A DNA stretch of 64,000 nt from WM-3-3 sp041660045 (GCA_041660045.1 JBAZXA010000010.1:1-64000), one strand, 5' to 3'; shown: positions 53,451 through 61,894, numbered from the stretch's first letter. Translations and numbers: made by a program. The notes: generated by a model not told the origin, from the sequence alone.

Positions 53451-55514
53451 CTAGTATGCAAAAATGCGCCAAACATAATCATCATATTCAACCGTAAGGC
53501 CAAGGTTTAACAACTTATCCCTACAGCGCTTGAAAGCCTTACGCTTGGCATCTTCTGTATTGGCATCAACGACAATGGCTTTATAAGCCTTCTCACGCCA
53601 ATGTTCGATATTGACTATCTTTTGGAGTTTCCCTGGAATCAACTCAAACCCGCCAAACTTGGCTTTAATTTCAGCTGTTGGCTCACCACCATGTGCTGTA
53701 ATAGCTTCATTTAGACTGGTTAAGATTGCGTCATCTCGGGCCGATAATTTCCGCTTTTTAGCGTTGGGCTTAGCTACCTCTTCATGCTCAAGATAGACGC
53801 TAGTTAGCGGCTCGCCGTCATCATCGCGCCAATCTAAATCAACGGGTTTTAGGCTAAATTGAAGCGGCGTGAACGCTTCAAAGTCTTTGGCTTTATGGCA
53901 ACTCAGAACAATACTACCGCAGTCCTTAGTAGCTGAAAATTCCCCGTCCATTGCTGCCCTTATCGAACTACTCCCCCGGCTGCGGTCTTTCTGGTTGTGT
54001 CCGGAATGATGAACAACCAAAACTGCCGCGCCCAATGGTTTGAAGAAGCAATCAATGTTTGCAATAAAACGCCCTATGTCTTGGCTACTGTTTTCGTCGC
54101 CCTCCTCCATGTTTCTATGCAGCGTGTCAACAATAACAAGACCGGGATTTTGACAAGTTTCTTTTATGCTATCGGCTACCCATGACGTGTTTTTCTTATC
54201 TGCTAATTGCGCTGGTTGCTTGCTGATAAATAACCCTGCCGGGGCTGTCATTTGGTATTTAGTTTCTAACGCTTTAAGCCTTCTGGCAATCCCTGTGAAG
54301 CCCTCACCAGCAATTAAAACAACATCCGTTTGCTTAGTTGGGTAACCGTGCCAATCGATACCAGCGGCCATACAAAATGCCCAATCCAAAGCAAAAAGCG
54401 ATTTACCCGCGCCTGGTTCTCCGAACAACAAATTAAGGCTTCTGCGTTCGATGATACCTTGTAATAACCAATCGATTGTCACCGGTTCAGCTGTCAACTT
54501 TGAGGCGGCGATAAGCGAAAATAACGGTTTGTTTTCTTGTTTGCCGTTATTTTGTAGTAGCAATTTTGCTGGTTGCTGGTTAGTTTTATGTATGTCTTTA
54601 TTCCAAGCTAATGCCGCTGCCCAATCACCCCCACATTCCAGTAACCGGTAACAATCAAAGGCATCATGAGCAAAACCATCATTCAGCACGTCACCGCCGT
54701 GGGAAAACACCCGGTGTATGCCATCCGCACAATTCCGCATGATTACCGCCCCAGGGGCTTTGCTTTCGCTACCAGGGCGCATGAATCTATCGCGGCCTTT
54801 TGGCTCATAACCATTGCGAATCAATACATCTACCACTCCACAAGCTTGGTTATATTGAAGAATAGGGTCTTCAACCTGTAGGTGTTGGCCTTGCTGTTGT
54901 GGTGCGATTTTGGGCTGTTCAGTAGAAACACCCATTACCGAATCAAAACAAGGCTTCCAGGCGTCCCAATTTTGCAACATGTCCAGTAAAACCGCTGGCG
55001 CTTCCGGTATCGCTGCCGGATTGCCGATAAACTGATACACACCGCCTTCGGGGTGTTGGCCGTAGATAACGTCTTGGCAGTTACCTGAGCGCAGTTCAAA
55101 AACGGTTTTGCCGTGGTGCTTTAGTTGTTTTAACCCGGCACTATCAAAACCTTCGGGCAATTTAAACAACAATTTACCCCTATTAGCTTTTGGGCTTTTA
55201 ACTTCAACACGCAGGTCATTTTTTAACCAGTCTAGGAGTTGGTGGCCGGTAAGTTCTTCGAACACGTGTTTTGCTAAAGAGACATCATCTAAATCCAACG
55301 CCAAAGTATTTGATGCAGCATGATACAAGCCATAATTACCCCCCTCAGACGGGGTAAAATCATCTGCATTGGCAGAATAACCACAAGGATTTTCTAGCGA
55401 CCTGGGTTTATTCCAACCCTTTGCAATTGGCGCTTTAGTTGGTTTGCCATTAATAGGTGGGATTGGCACTAAAGCCAAACCCACCCCGCATAACGAGGAA
55501 AGTTTGTTTACCAT
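53451..55514 (-). CDS. Bifunctional primase-polymerase / RepA-like replicative helicase
   Basis: This 687-aa protein fuses an N-terminal prim-pol domain (residues about 10-180, with the acidic LALDLDD at 72-77 and KSPKANRGKLLFK) to a RecA-fold helicase of the RepA/AAA_25 type. Walker A is GEPGAGKS (365-372), Walker B LVIVDTLHR near 458-466, and VLVVHHSGH follows near 500. A C-terminal winged-helix-like region closes it. It would initiate and drive replication of the excised element, probably at the hexamer cluster beyond its stop. No frameshift is seen. Confidence 0.88.
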   Translation of the reverse strand: MVNKLSSLCGVGLALVPIPPINGKPTKAPIAKGWNKPRSLENPCGYSANADDFTPSEGGNYGLYHAASNTLALDLDDVSLAKHVFEELTGHQLLDWLKNDLRVEVKSPKANRGKLLFKLPEGFDSAGLKQLKHHGKTVFELRSGNCQDVIYGQHPEGGVYQFIGNPAAIPEAPAVLLDMLQNWDAWKPCFDSVMGVSTEQPKIAPQQQGQHLQVEDPILQYNQACGVVDVLIRNGYEPKGRDRFMRPGSESKAPGAVIMRNCADGIHRVFSHGGDVLNDGFAHDAFDCYRLLECGGDWAAALAWNKDIHKTNQQPAKLLLQNNGKQENKPLFSLIAASKLTAEPVTIDWLLQGIIERRSLNLLFGEPGAGKSLFALDWAFCMAAGIDWHGYPTKQTDVVLIAGEGFTGIARRLKALETKYQMTAPAGLFISKQPAQLADKKNTSWVADSIKETCQNPGLVIVDTLHRNMEEGDENSSQDIGRFIANIDCFFKPLGAAVLVVHHSGHNQKDRSRGSSSIRAAMDGEFSATKDCGSIVLSCHKAKDFEAFTPLQFSLKPVDLDWRDDDGEPLTSVYLEHEEVAKPNAKKRKLSARDDAILTSLNEAITAHGGEPTAEIKAKFGGFELIPGKLQKIVNIEHWREKAYKAIVVDANTEDAKRKAFKRCRDKLLNLGLTVEYDDYVWRIFAY

Positions 55515-55517
55515 AGC

Positions 55518-55667
55518 TTATCCTTTTGCAATTAATACCCAGACAGCGAGTTGGATAATTTTCACATTTGTGCTACTGATAATTGCTGTTAAATGACTGT
55601 GCAATTTTTGATATTCGGCTCGTAGGTTGCTGTAACATCCTACGGGTCTTCTAATATTTAGCATCAT
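55518..55667 (-). CDS. Possible 49-aa small protein with a membrane-like C-terminus
   Basis: The frame starts at ATGATG with GAGG 6 bp upstream, overlaps the end of the preceding gene by 17 bp and stops 3 bp before the primase start, which fits an operon gene. The C-terminal IIQLAVWVLIAKG is hydrophobic. No family is recognised; it may instead be a translational-coupling leader. Confidence 0.35.
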   Translation of the reverse strand: MMLNIRRPVGCYSNLRAEYQKLHSHLTAIISSTNVKIIQLAVWVLIAKG

Positions 55668-56079
55668 TGCTAGCCTCATTTTTTTTGAATCGATTTTCAA
55701 AGTCATCAACTGCTTTGCAAAATTCTTTTATTCGCCCTGTCAATTCCTGCGTAAATTCAGCAAATAGTTCGTAGCGGGTAAACTTAACGGTTCGTTTGAC
55801 TAAATCTTTAGCTAGTGCTGCCTCATCATTATTAACGATTGTCCAGCCTTTGCACCTCAGGTTGTCGATATAGACCCCTAAGCGATAGCTGTGTGATACA
55901 AAATCAAATTCCCTATGAGATAACATTACACCAGGCGGTAAGAGTCTTCTTAAAGCCCGTGATTGCAAGCTGCCGATTCTAGGGAATATGATAAAATCTG
56001 AACTTAGCATCGGCTTTTCGCTATAGTCGGCACGGGTAATGTGGCGGCGATTGTCTCTAATGACTTTTGAACTAATCAT
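55651..56079 (-). CDS. Hypothetical protein of the element, winged-helix-like
   Basis: This 142-aa protein contains LSHREFDFVSHSYRLGVYID followed by NLRCKGWTIVNN, a pattern found in small helix-turn-helix proteins of prophages and islands, and a helical C-terminus (ELTGRIKEFCKAVDDFENRF). It overlaps the AlpA-like gene by 4 bp. No precise function can be assigned. Confidence 0.6.
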   Translation of the reverse strand: MISSKVIRDNRRHITRADYSEKPMLSSDFIIFPRIGSLQSRALRRLLPPGVMLSHREFDFVSHSYRLGVYIDNLRCKGWTIVNNDEAALAKDLVKRTVKFTRYELFAEFTQELTGRIKEFCKAVDDFENRFKKNEASNDAKY

Positions 56080-56333
56080 TTCGCACCTTTCCTTAAGCTG
56101 GTCGATTGTTGCGGTTCGAATTGGTTAAGCCAGTTCAGCACATCAGATTTGCGGTATTTTACGCAGCGCCCAAGCCGGATAAAGGGTATCCCTTTTCCTT
56201 TCCATCTATCTCGCTGTAGCTTTGCTACCGTGAAGCCGCAAACAATAGCTATGGCAGGCTCGGAAAATAAGGCGGCATCGGGTGCATTGTAGAATTCGTG
56301 AAGGGATTGGGTGCGGGTGTCTTGTGTTTTCAT
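56076..56333 (-). CDS. AlpA/excisionase-type helix-turn-helix regulator
   Basis: This 85-aa protein has a MerR-like winged helix: ALFSEPAIAIVCGFTVAKLQ, then RDRWKGKGIPFIRLGRCVKY with RKSDVLNWL. This is the AlpA/HTH_17 pattern of proteins that activate integrase or excise islands. An in-frame GTG at 56366 could extend it by 11 residues; the ATG at 56333 is preferred without a strong ribosome site for either. Confidence 0.75.
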   Translation of the reverse strand: MKTQDTRTQSLHEFYNAPDAALFSEPAIAIVCGFTVAKLQRDRWKGKGIPFIRLGRCVKYRKSDVLNWLNQFEPQQSTSLRKGAK

Positions 56334-56477
56334 GTGTCTTTTATTTAGTTGGTTGATGTTAGACACATTCTTACGCGAGTTGAATAGGTTATAAAGGAAT
56401 CAAAAATGGTTTTTGAATCTTTTTTTTGGACAATAATAAAATGCCGTGGTAAGGGTGGAACTGGAAGCGTAATTACG

Positions 56478-57053
56478 TTATTGAATCGCTAATCGCGACA
56501 AGACTAAAACACACTTTTTATATTGTTCATCCATGTAATCATGGCGGTAATGTTTTTTGCTTAACTCATTCTGCTTTTTAAATAGCTTTTTTACTTTGGC
56601 TTTACTATATGATGTCTTAAGTGTATCTGCGTCAAAATATTCACCTGGCATTTTAGGGTGTGGAATTTTAAATTCACCAATTAAGTTTTCTACAGCTTCA
56701 GATAGGTGAAGCTTTTGTTGAGTCTTTTTAGCTTCTTCGAGCCTGTACCAGATAACAAAATATGCGCTTGCTTTCCACTCATTCTTAATACGAAGCTTAA
56801 GAGGTGAACCTGTGCCTTGTTTCGGTAAGAGCCTAAAAGCTTCATCTAAAGTTATGCTGCCGTTTCCTTCAAGATACCTTGCAAAGCTAATGGCAAGTAT
56901 CATCAGTATATTGTCTGTGGGTCGCAATCCATAGCCTATTAGCGCCAGATACATTCGTATGGCATCTAGCGTGTTTTGCCCGCTCAATGAGTCAGCAAAA
57001 CCCATAGTGTAAGGGTCTATATACTTTTCGTAATTGTCAGTTAATTTTGGCAT
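56478..57053 (-). CDS. Hypothetical protein of the element
   Basis: This 191-aa protein has no recognised domain. It is basic and largely helical, with the central segment LRIKNEWKASAYFVIWYRLE and a Lys-rich C-terminus (KAKVKKLFKKQNELSKKHYR). It lies between the integrase and AlpA genes with gaps of about 100-140 bp on either side, so it may have its own promoter. Confidence 0.6.
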   Translation of the reverse strand: MPKLTDNYEKYIDPYTMGFADSLSGQNTLDAIRMYLALIGYGLRPTDNILMILAISFARYLEGNGSITLDEAFRLLPKQGTGSPLKLRIKNEWKASAYFVIWYRLEEAKKTQQKLHLSEAVENLIGEFKIPHPKMPGEYFDADTLKTSYSKAKVKKLFKKQNELSKKHYRHDYMDEQYKKCVLVLSRLAIQ

Positions 57054-57152
57054 GCAACACTCCGTTTAAGTGCCAATCGTTTGGGTGGGTTAACAGGAGG
57101 CAGGTAACAACTCCTGCTTATTGCCCCGTCAGGCTACCCGGTCAACGTTATT

Positions 57153-58382
57153 TTAACCGTCTTTTTGCCTGAAATTATCAATAGAAATAATTGCACCACT
57201 TTCCCTTATCCCTGCCGATTTCAGCATAAAATCAGTGATAGTCTGCATGGGTTGCCTAAGCCGCTCTACATTAAGTTGGATATAGCCGCTGGTAACGTCA
57301 TCGCCTTGCTTATGATTAACCAATGCCTTTACTGAATAAGCCGATATATTCAACGATTCAGCTATGGTGACAAATGTACGTCTTAAATCGTGCATGGTGA
57401 ACGTCATCCCCGTTAGCCCGATAACTTTGGCTATTTGCCGCTTGGGTTCTACCAGATAACCGTTTTTTCCATTGCCAGGGAACACGTACACACTTGTAGT
57501 GCTTGCCTTGCACTTAGTCATCATATCCACCAAATAATCAGAGAGGGGCAATTGCATCGGCCTATTGTTCTTAGGGTCACGCAATACATAGCTTCGGTCT
57601 ATCAAGTCAACGTCTGTCCATTGCAATTTAGCGGCTTCAGCTTTGCGGCAACCCGTTAATAACACGAATAGAAGGTAATCACGTATCGTATCGCTGTCTA
57701 TACCTAATACGGCATCAAACCATGCTTTCACTTGATGGGCTTTGAGGTGGCCTGTTCGCGGTTTCACTTTGTACCAGCTCCGAGTCTGGCTTATCCGCTT
57801 GATGGGGTTCTCAGGCAGTATTGATAAGCCTTTGCCCGTCTCATATTTGGCACTGGCATAGTTCAACACACTACGTAGGGTTCTAGCTCCTAAATTAGCG
57901 TAAGCATGTCCACGTTCTGTACCTACTTTATTATGGCGGCGTTCCACGGCATCACGGCTAATGTCTGTAACGGGCAGTTTTTGCCAGTCTGGGTAAATGT
58001 TGTTCATTACCCCCGTGTAGTCCCGTATAGTTTTGGGTTTAAGTGTCCTTGATTTAAGGAACTCGGTAAAGACTTCGCCAAGGGTGATGGCCTTCACCCT
58101 GTTTTCGCGCTTTTCCTTTGTCGGGTCAATACCGCCAGCCATTTTGTTAAGCTGTTTCATGGCTTCATCTCTGGCTTGTGCCGCCGTCAATGTCGGGTAT
58201 TTGCCCAGGGTTACTCTCTTGGTCTTGTTGTTGATACGCTTTTCAACAAACCATGACTTAGATTGGCTGCCGACATATAGCCCAAAACCTAACAAGTCAG
58301 CGTCCCAATAGAACACTTGTCCTTTGTCGGAAAAGGGGAGGGAATCAACAAAAGTCTTGTTGAGTTTCTCGCGTTTCTTCAT
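57153..58382 (-). CDS. Tyrosine-type integrase of the tRNA-Thr element
   Basis: This 409-aa recombinase has the P4-type N-terminal DUF4102 arm-binding domain (FYWDADLLGFGLYVGSQSKS, RVTLGKYPTLTAAQARDEAM), a core-binding SAM-like domain and the catalytic domain: Arg in LLTGCRKAEAAKLQW, HDLRR, and the nucleophilic Tyr in TSGYIQLNVERLR. It catalyses integration into the tRNA-Thr site. The start at 58382 follows AAGGTGG closely; a longer frame to 58424 would cover the arm-type repeat. Confidence 0.93.
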   Translation of the reverse strand: MKKREKLNKTFVDSLPFSDKGQVFYWDADLLGFGLYVGSQSKSWFVEKRINNKTKRVTLGKYPTLTAAQARDEAMKQLNKMAGGIDPTKEKRENRVKAITLGEVFTEFLKSRTLKPKTIRDYTGVMNNIYPDWQKLPVTDISRDAVERRHNKVGTERGHAYANLGARTLRSVLNYASAKYETGKGLSILPENPIKRISQTRSWYKVKPRTGHLKAHQVKAWFDAVLGIDSDTIRDYLLFVLLTGCRKAEAAKLQWTDVDLIDRSYVLRDPKNNRPMQLPLSDYLVDMMTKCKASTTSVYVFPGNGKNGYLVEPKRQIAKVIGLTGMTFTMHDLRRTFVTIAESLNISAYSVKALVNHKQGDDVTSGYIQLNVERLRQPMQTITDFMLKSAGIRESGAIISIDNFRQKDG

Positions 58383-58404
58383 GTTTCCACCTTGCCTAAC
58401 AGTA

Positions 58405-58424
58405 AATAGGCTTATAATAGGCAA
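58405..58424. repeat. Arm-type repeat, right copy, upstream of the integrase
   Basis: AATAGGCTTATAATAGGCAA differs from the left copy at 52308-52327 by one base. It lies 22 bp ahead of the integrase start codon, where integrase or AlpA binding could also repress int transcription. Confidence 0.65.
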
Positions 58425-58543
58425 ACTATTTCAAAAAAAGTCAAAGACTGTCTGACTAAATTATAACCTAAGTGCATTGAATAACAATACTTAATAGTGC
58501 CTAATAAAAGTGAGTAAAGGTGGGTAAAACATGAGGTGTGCTA

Positions 58544-58590
58544 ATTTGTAATCAGCCGGTCGCGGGTTCGAGTCCCATCGCCAGCTCCAA
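58544..58590 (+). repeat. attR: 47-bp copy of the tRNA-Thr 3' end
   Basis: An exact copy of 52205-52251 without the 5' half of the tRNA. It is the scar left by site-specific integration and defines the right limit of the element. Confidence 0.95.
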
Positions 58591-58600
58591 TAATTAACTA

Positions 58601-58639
58601 AAGGAATCAGTAACTTTTAAAGTATTGATTCCTTTTTTT
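58601..58639 (+). terminator. Original tRNA-Thr terminator, displaced by integration
   Basis: A 9-bp stem AAGGAATCA/TGATTCCTT (58601-58609/58626-58634) followed by a T-run lies 10 bp beyond attR. Before integration it would have followed the tRNA directly. Confidence 0.8.
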
Positions 58640-58770
58640 ATGCCTGCAGAAAAGTCTTGCGTGTCTTAAACTCAATATTAATGTTGCAAATCATCTGGCA
58701 GGCACTTTTAAGTGTGTGGTTTCTTGTTTATGGCTATGTGGCTAAGTGTTTTTGCTTTTTTGTAACGTTG

Positions 58771-59062
58771 TCAGCGTTCGCTGAGCTGTGGGAACACCAG
58801 CAAGGCAAGGATGGCCGTGAAATCGTATCTTGTACGATTTGTCACTTCTGGCAATGAACTGATGCAACTGATTTACGACCGGATGCCGGGGCTTTTGCCG
58901 AATGAACCCTGGTGATGATGGCTCATACTAACAATACCGACTCCCAAAGGCTTACAAGCCCTGTTAACCCAATATCCGTCAGAAATGACTGCTCGGGCCG
59001 GTCCGAACGTTAGTTAACAGTCTGCAGCACAATAGTGAAGACAGTACTACGCTGATAAGCTA
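58771..59062 (+). pseudogene. Decayed SOS-response-associated peptidase (SRAP/YedK-like)
   Basis: Fragments in successive frames match the C-terminal half of SRAP proteins: AFAELWEHQQGKDGREIVSC with TI, then NELMQLIYDRMPGLLP, then TPKGLQALLTQYPSEMTA, then TLVNSLQHNSED. At least two or three frameshifts separate them and the N-terminal catalytic Cys region is missing. SRAP proteins crosslink abasic sites in single-stranded DNA. This copy cannot be functional. Confidence 0.75.
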
Positions 59063-59145
59063 AATTAACACCATGTCTTGCCATTCATAATTAGCCATAC
59101 CGTTTTTTTTGTACTAGGATTTTCTTAAAACACATAAGGACATTC

Positions 59146-59769
59146 ATGCAAACCTATCAAGGCATTATAAAAACATGGAAACCAGATAGAGGCTTCGGAT
59201 TTATCCAATCTGCCGCCTCTGAAAGAGATATTTTTATCCATATAAGCGACTTCAAACATGCTGGTTACGAACCTAAAATGGGTGATAGTGTCGATTTTAA
59301 ACTGATGTTAGATAAAGCTGGCAAAATCAGGGCTTACGATGCGACTATCAGCGGTCAGGAAATTGTACATAAGCCCGCTAAACGACCTGTTTACGCTAAA
59401 AACGCCGATAGACCTAAGAAAAAATTAGGCGTTTTATTCATTATGATCGCATTGATACCCTTTGTCTTTTCAATGTTGCTTATCAAGGAACAGCGGATTG
59501 TTGCCCCCTTATTTATCTATCTGATCATGAGCCTTGTGACATTTTTAGCTTATGCCGTCGATAAAACCAAAGCCCATAAAAACCAATGGCGAACTCAGGA
59601 ATCTATTTTGCATTTTCTGGAACTGATTGGTGGCTGGCCTGGGGCATTGATCTCCCAACAAGTCATCCGCCATAAAAATAAAAAGCTTTCATTTCAGGTC
59701 GTCTTCTGGCCCATTGTTTTATTGCATTTAGCGGTTTGGACCGATTACCTTTTTTTAAAGGTGCATTAG
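59146..59769 (+). CDS. Cold-shock-domain / DUF1294 membrane protein
   Basis: This 207-aa protein has an N-terminal cold-shock domain (IKTWKPDRGFGFIQ with RDIFIHISDF, residues about 5-65) and a C-terminal DUF1294 region with membrane helices near 95-112, 120-138 and 185-203, including AVDKTKAHKNQWRTQESILH and ELIGGWPGALISQQVIRHKN. The fusion is common; nucleic-acid binding at the membrane is assumed but unproven. Intact and free of the surrounding decay. Confidence 0.9.
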   Translation: MQTYQGIIKTWKPDRGFGFIQSAASERDIFIHISDFKHAGYEPKMGDSVDFKLMLDKAGKIRAYDATISGQEIVHKPAKRPVYAKNADRPKKKLGVLFIMIALIPFVFSMLLIKEQRIVAPLFIYLIMSLVTFLAYAVDKTKAHKNQWRTQESILHFLELIGGWPGALISQQVIRHKNKKLSFQVVFWPIVLLHLAVWTDYLFLKVH

Positions 59770-59840
59770 TTGGAATATTCATTCGATTTAGCACACACTA
59801 ACCGGTAATGGCATCAGATAAGTAGGCGGGAGAAATATAA

Positions 59841-60245
59841 ATGCAAGAGATAACCGGAATCAACCACATTGGTATCAGGGTGACTAACCTTGAACAGGCG
59901 CGAAAGTTCTATGAGCAATTGGGCTTTATTTTTATTACAGGCCCTATCGGGCCAGAGCCTGTCGCTATCATGGAGCATCCGTCAGGAATCAATATCAATT
60001 TCATCCTGAATGCCAATTCTGATGAAACCAGCAATATCTTAATGGATAATCCGGTGAAATATGCTGGCTATACCCATATGGCCTTGGAAGTCACCAATAT
60101 AAATGCCGTTCAACAAGCATTACAAAATAAAGGGATTGCCATCACCGATGGCCCGATAAGCTTGCCAGACGGCGCGGTAATGCTATTCATTCGGGACCAA
60201 GACAAAAACGTCATTGAATTCCATCAACCTCTATCACAGCCATAA
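59841..60245 (+). CDS. VOC-superfamily (glyoxalase/dioxygenase-fold) protein
   Basis: This 134-aa protein starts with GINHIGIRVTNLEQARKFYE and contains the second module YTHMALEVTNINAVQQALQ with a terminal FIRDQDKNVIEFHQP. His and Glu at these positions are the usual metal ligands. Substrate unknown. GGGAGA precedes the start; the 3' end overlaps the convergent nuclease gene by 22 bp. Confidence 0.88.
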   Translation: MQEITGINHIGIRVTNLEQARKFYEQLGFIFITGPIGPEPVAIMEHPSGININFILNANSDETSNILMDNPVKYAGYTHMALEVTNINAVQQALQNKGIAITDGPISLPDGAVMLFIRDQDKNVIEFHQPLSQP

Positions 60246-60973
60246 GGTATCAGCCATGAAGCGTCAGGCTTATCATGTTTTGCATAATCGGCAACCGGAA
60301 TCTTTTCGCCCGTTTCATCTTCCAGGTCATCAATACTGACCAAATAGTGGTTTAACCTTTTCTTGGTTGCTTCTGAAGAATTCGGCACTATCCAGGCAAT
60401 GGCTTGTTCATCTTGTCCGCTACCACGAATAATGACCTTCCAGAAAGCATCCGGCGTTTTAATGCCATGCGAGTGGATAAAATAATCATCTGCTGGATTA
60501 TTCCCCCAAATCACCCCCCCAATTACTAACAATTCATCAATGTCCCGGTAGCATTCGATGATTTCTTCTGTTAGCTCCCACGCACCACGGTTCATGTTAG
60601 AAGCCTGCGGCAAGATATTGGTCATAATATTGGAGGCTTTGATGGCCGATGACGAATAATCTAAGTGATTTGCCGGAACCAGATGGCCTCGGTCATAACC
60701 ATTGCCATAGCCTTTCGTAGAGGTCTGCTGGCATTCAGATGGCACATTAGGATCAAGAAAAAATCGGCTGCTGCGTTTAAAGTTGCCGGTATCGCGCTGG
60801 GCGTTATACCTGAACATCACAGCTCCGCGCTTGCTGCAATCAAGCCAGAGGGTAAAGCCATCATAATCGAGTTTAAATGGGTGGGTGGTTGTTGAAGTTT
60901 CTTTGCTGGATGGTTGCTCTTGAATAAACGAGCAGCCCGATAAAAATAAGAGGATTAACAAAAGATACGGCAT
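60224..60973 (-). CDS. DNA/RNA non-specific endonuclease (NUC family), lipoprotein-anchored
   Basis: This 249-aa protein has a lipobox signal (LLLILLFLSGC, Cys14) and the beta-beta-alpha-metal nuclease motif DRGHLVPANH (His97 as general base) followed by MTNILPQASNMNRGAW, whose Asn binds the metal. Such enzymes degrade extracellular or periplasmic nucleic acid. The ATG at 60973 begins the signal peptide; a longer frame to 61024 does not. Confidence 0.88.
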   Translation of the reverse strand: MPYLLLILLFLSGCSFIQEQPSSKETSTTTHPFKLDYDGFTLWLDCSKRGAVMFRYNAQRDTGNFKRSSRFFLDPNVPSECQQTSTKGYGNGYDRGHLVPANHLDYSSSAIKASNIMTNILPQASNMNRGAWELTEEIIECYRDIDELLVIGGVIWGNNPADDYFIHSHGIKTPDAFWKVIIRGSGQDEQAIAWIVPNSSEATKKRLNHYLVSIDDLEDETGEKIPVADYAKHDKPDASWLIPYGCDRG

Positions 60974-61086
60974 GTGTCCGGCTGTGCCTGAATAAAAAAG
61001 CTGCTGACTGTAACACAAAATCACTTTGGGTTTTAATAACCCAACGATGTATATCCTCTATCGATCTCGCCTTCACTCAAGTCCTA

Positions 61087-61344
61087 CTATTTCGATGGTA
61101 GTAGTTTTATACACTTTGGATTAAGATTACAGCTGAACCATAACGACTGGAGTAGGTTCATGGCTACCGAAGCATTTACCGTCAGGGCTTCAACACCGCC
61201 TTCAGCAACCAGTTCCTGGTAGCGATAAAACGTATCCCGCGATACGCCCATAACTTTGCAAGCTTTGGATACGTTTTGCAGTTCTTGGGCTAAATTTAAC
61301 AGCCCTGCTTTAGGTTTAATGATTGGATTGTTAGTAGGCAACAT
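61087..61344 (-). mobile_element. IS481-family transposase, N-terminal remnant
   Basis: The 85-codon frame starts with KAGLLNLAQELQNVSKACKV and MGVSRDTFYRYQELVAEGGV, the helix-turn-helix start of IS481 transposases, and then diverges after EGGVEAL into unrelated sequence. The DDE domain is absent, so the element is dead. A probable IS end (TGTCAGATTAAGTCGAG) lies at 61424-61440. Confidence 0.75.
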
Positions 61345-61439
61345 GGGGGTTACCTTTTGTGTTTTGATTTAGGTTTCGACACCCCATATCAAAACCGGTA
61401 ACGCTCATCTTTTCAAGTCAATGTGTCAGATTAAGTCGA

Positions 61440-61841
61440 GACTTATTCAGCTTACGTGGCAAGCAAATCAACGGTTGGCAGTTATATCGGCAAAAACCGT
61501 TGGGGTCTTATATCGTCGATTTTTACTGTGCCACTGCTCATTTGGTCATCGAAATCGACGGCAGTCAGCACTATGAGCCGGAGCATCAACAGGCTGATCG
61601 GTTGCGCGATGAATATCTTACTGGGCTGGGTTTGCGGGTGTTGCGATTTGATAATCGGCAGGTGTTGTTGGAGATCGAGGCGGTGGTTGAGTTTATTTCT
61701 AAAATCCCCCCAGCCCCCCTTTTTCAAAGGGGGGGTAGATTCCCCATCGCCTACCAATCCAGTTTCCCCATCGCAAGCGAATCTTGTCTTCCCCTTGGGA
61801 GATGGCTCTTCGCCGCCAACCAGTCCAATTCCCCCCTTTGA
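61440..61841 (+). pseudogene. DUF559 endonuclease-like gene, 5' end lost
   Basis: One open frame gives LRGKQINGWQLYRQKPLGSY, IVDFYCATAHLVIEIDGSQH and YEPEHQQADRLRDEYLTGLG with LRVLRFDNRQVLLEIEAVV, the core of DUF559 (Vsr-related PD-(D/E)XK fold, with the IEIDG acidic residues). The first 20-30 residues of the family are missing; upstream sequence is the IS481 end. The C-terminus runs into a G-rich repeat (KIPPAPLFQRGG), so the protein tail is not native. Confidence 0.7.
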
Positions 61842-61862
61842 AAAAGGGGGGTAGGGGGGATT
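61702..61862. repeat. Pair of inverted G/C-run repeats
   Basis: A 32-bp unit with CCCCCC-AG-CCCCCC followed by TTTTTCAAAGGGGGG at 61702-61733 recurs inverted at 61831-61862 with two mismatches, enclosing 97 bp. Each unit is itself a hairpin (CCCCCCTTTTTC AAAGGGGGG type). The pattern resembles MITE-like repeats often seen beside DUF559 genes. Confidence 0.75.
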
Positions 61863-61894
61863 AATAATACCCTTGCCGATGACGAGGCGCAGCC

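Larger units (their letters stand above)
52205..58590. mobile_element. Integrated satellite-like element in tRNA-Thr
   Basis: A 6.4-kb segment is bounded by 47-bp perfect direct repeats, one being the tRNA-Thr 3' end. All its genes are on the minus strand: integrase beside the right end, a hypothetical, an AlpA-type regulator, two small hypotheticals, a primase/helicase, a candidate origin and a lipoprotein. No capsid, terminase, tail or conjugation genes are present. This set (integrase, AlpA, primase-helicase, origin) is what P4-like satellites and small replicating islands carry. The element looks intact at both ends. Confidence 0.88.

Noticed and set aside
58657..58857. 66-codon frame downstream of attR as a gene
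   Set aside because: Its second half is the first piece of the frameshifted SRAP remnant and the first half is low-complexity; it is not an intact gene.
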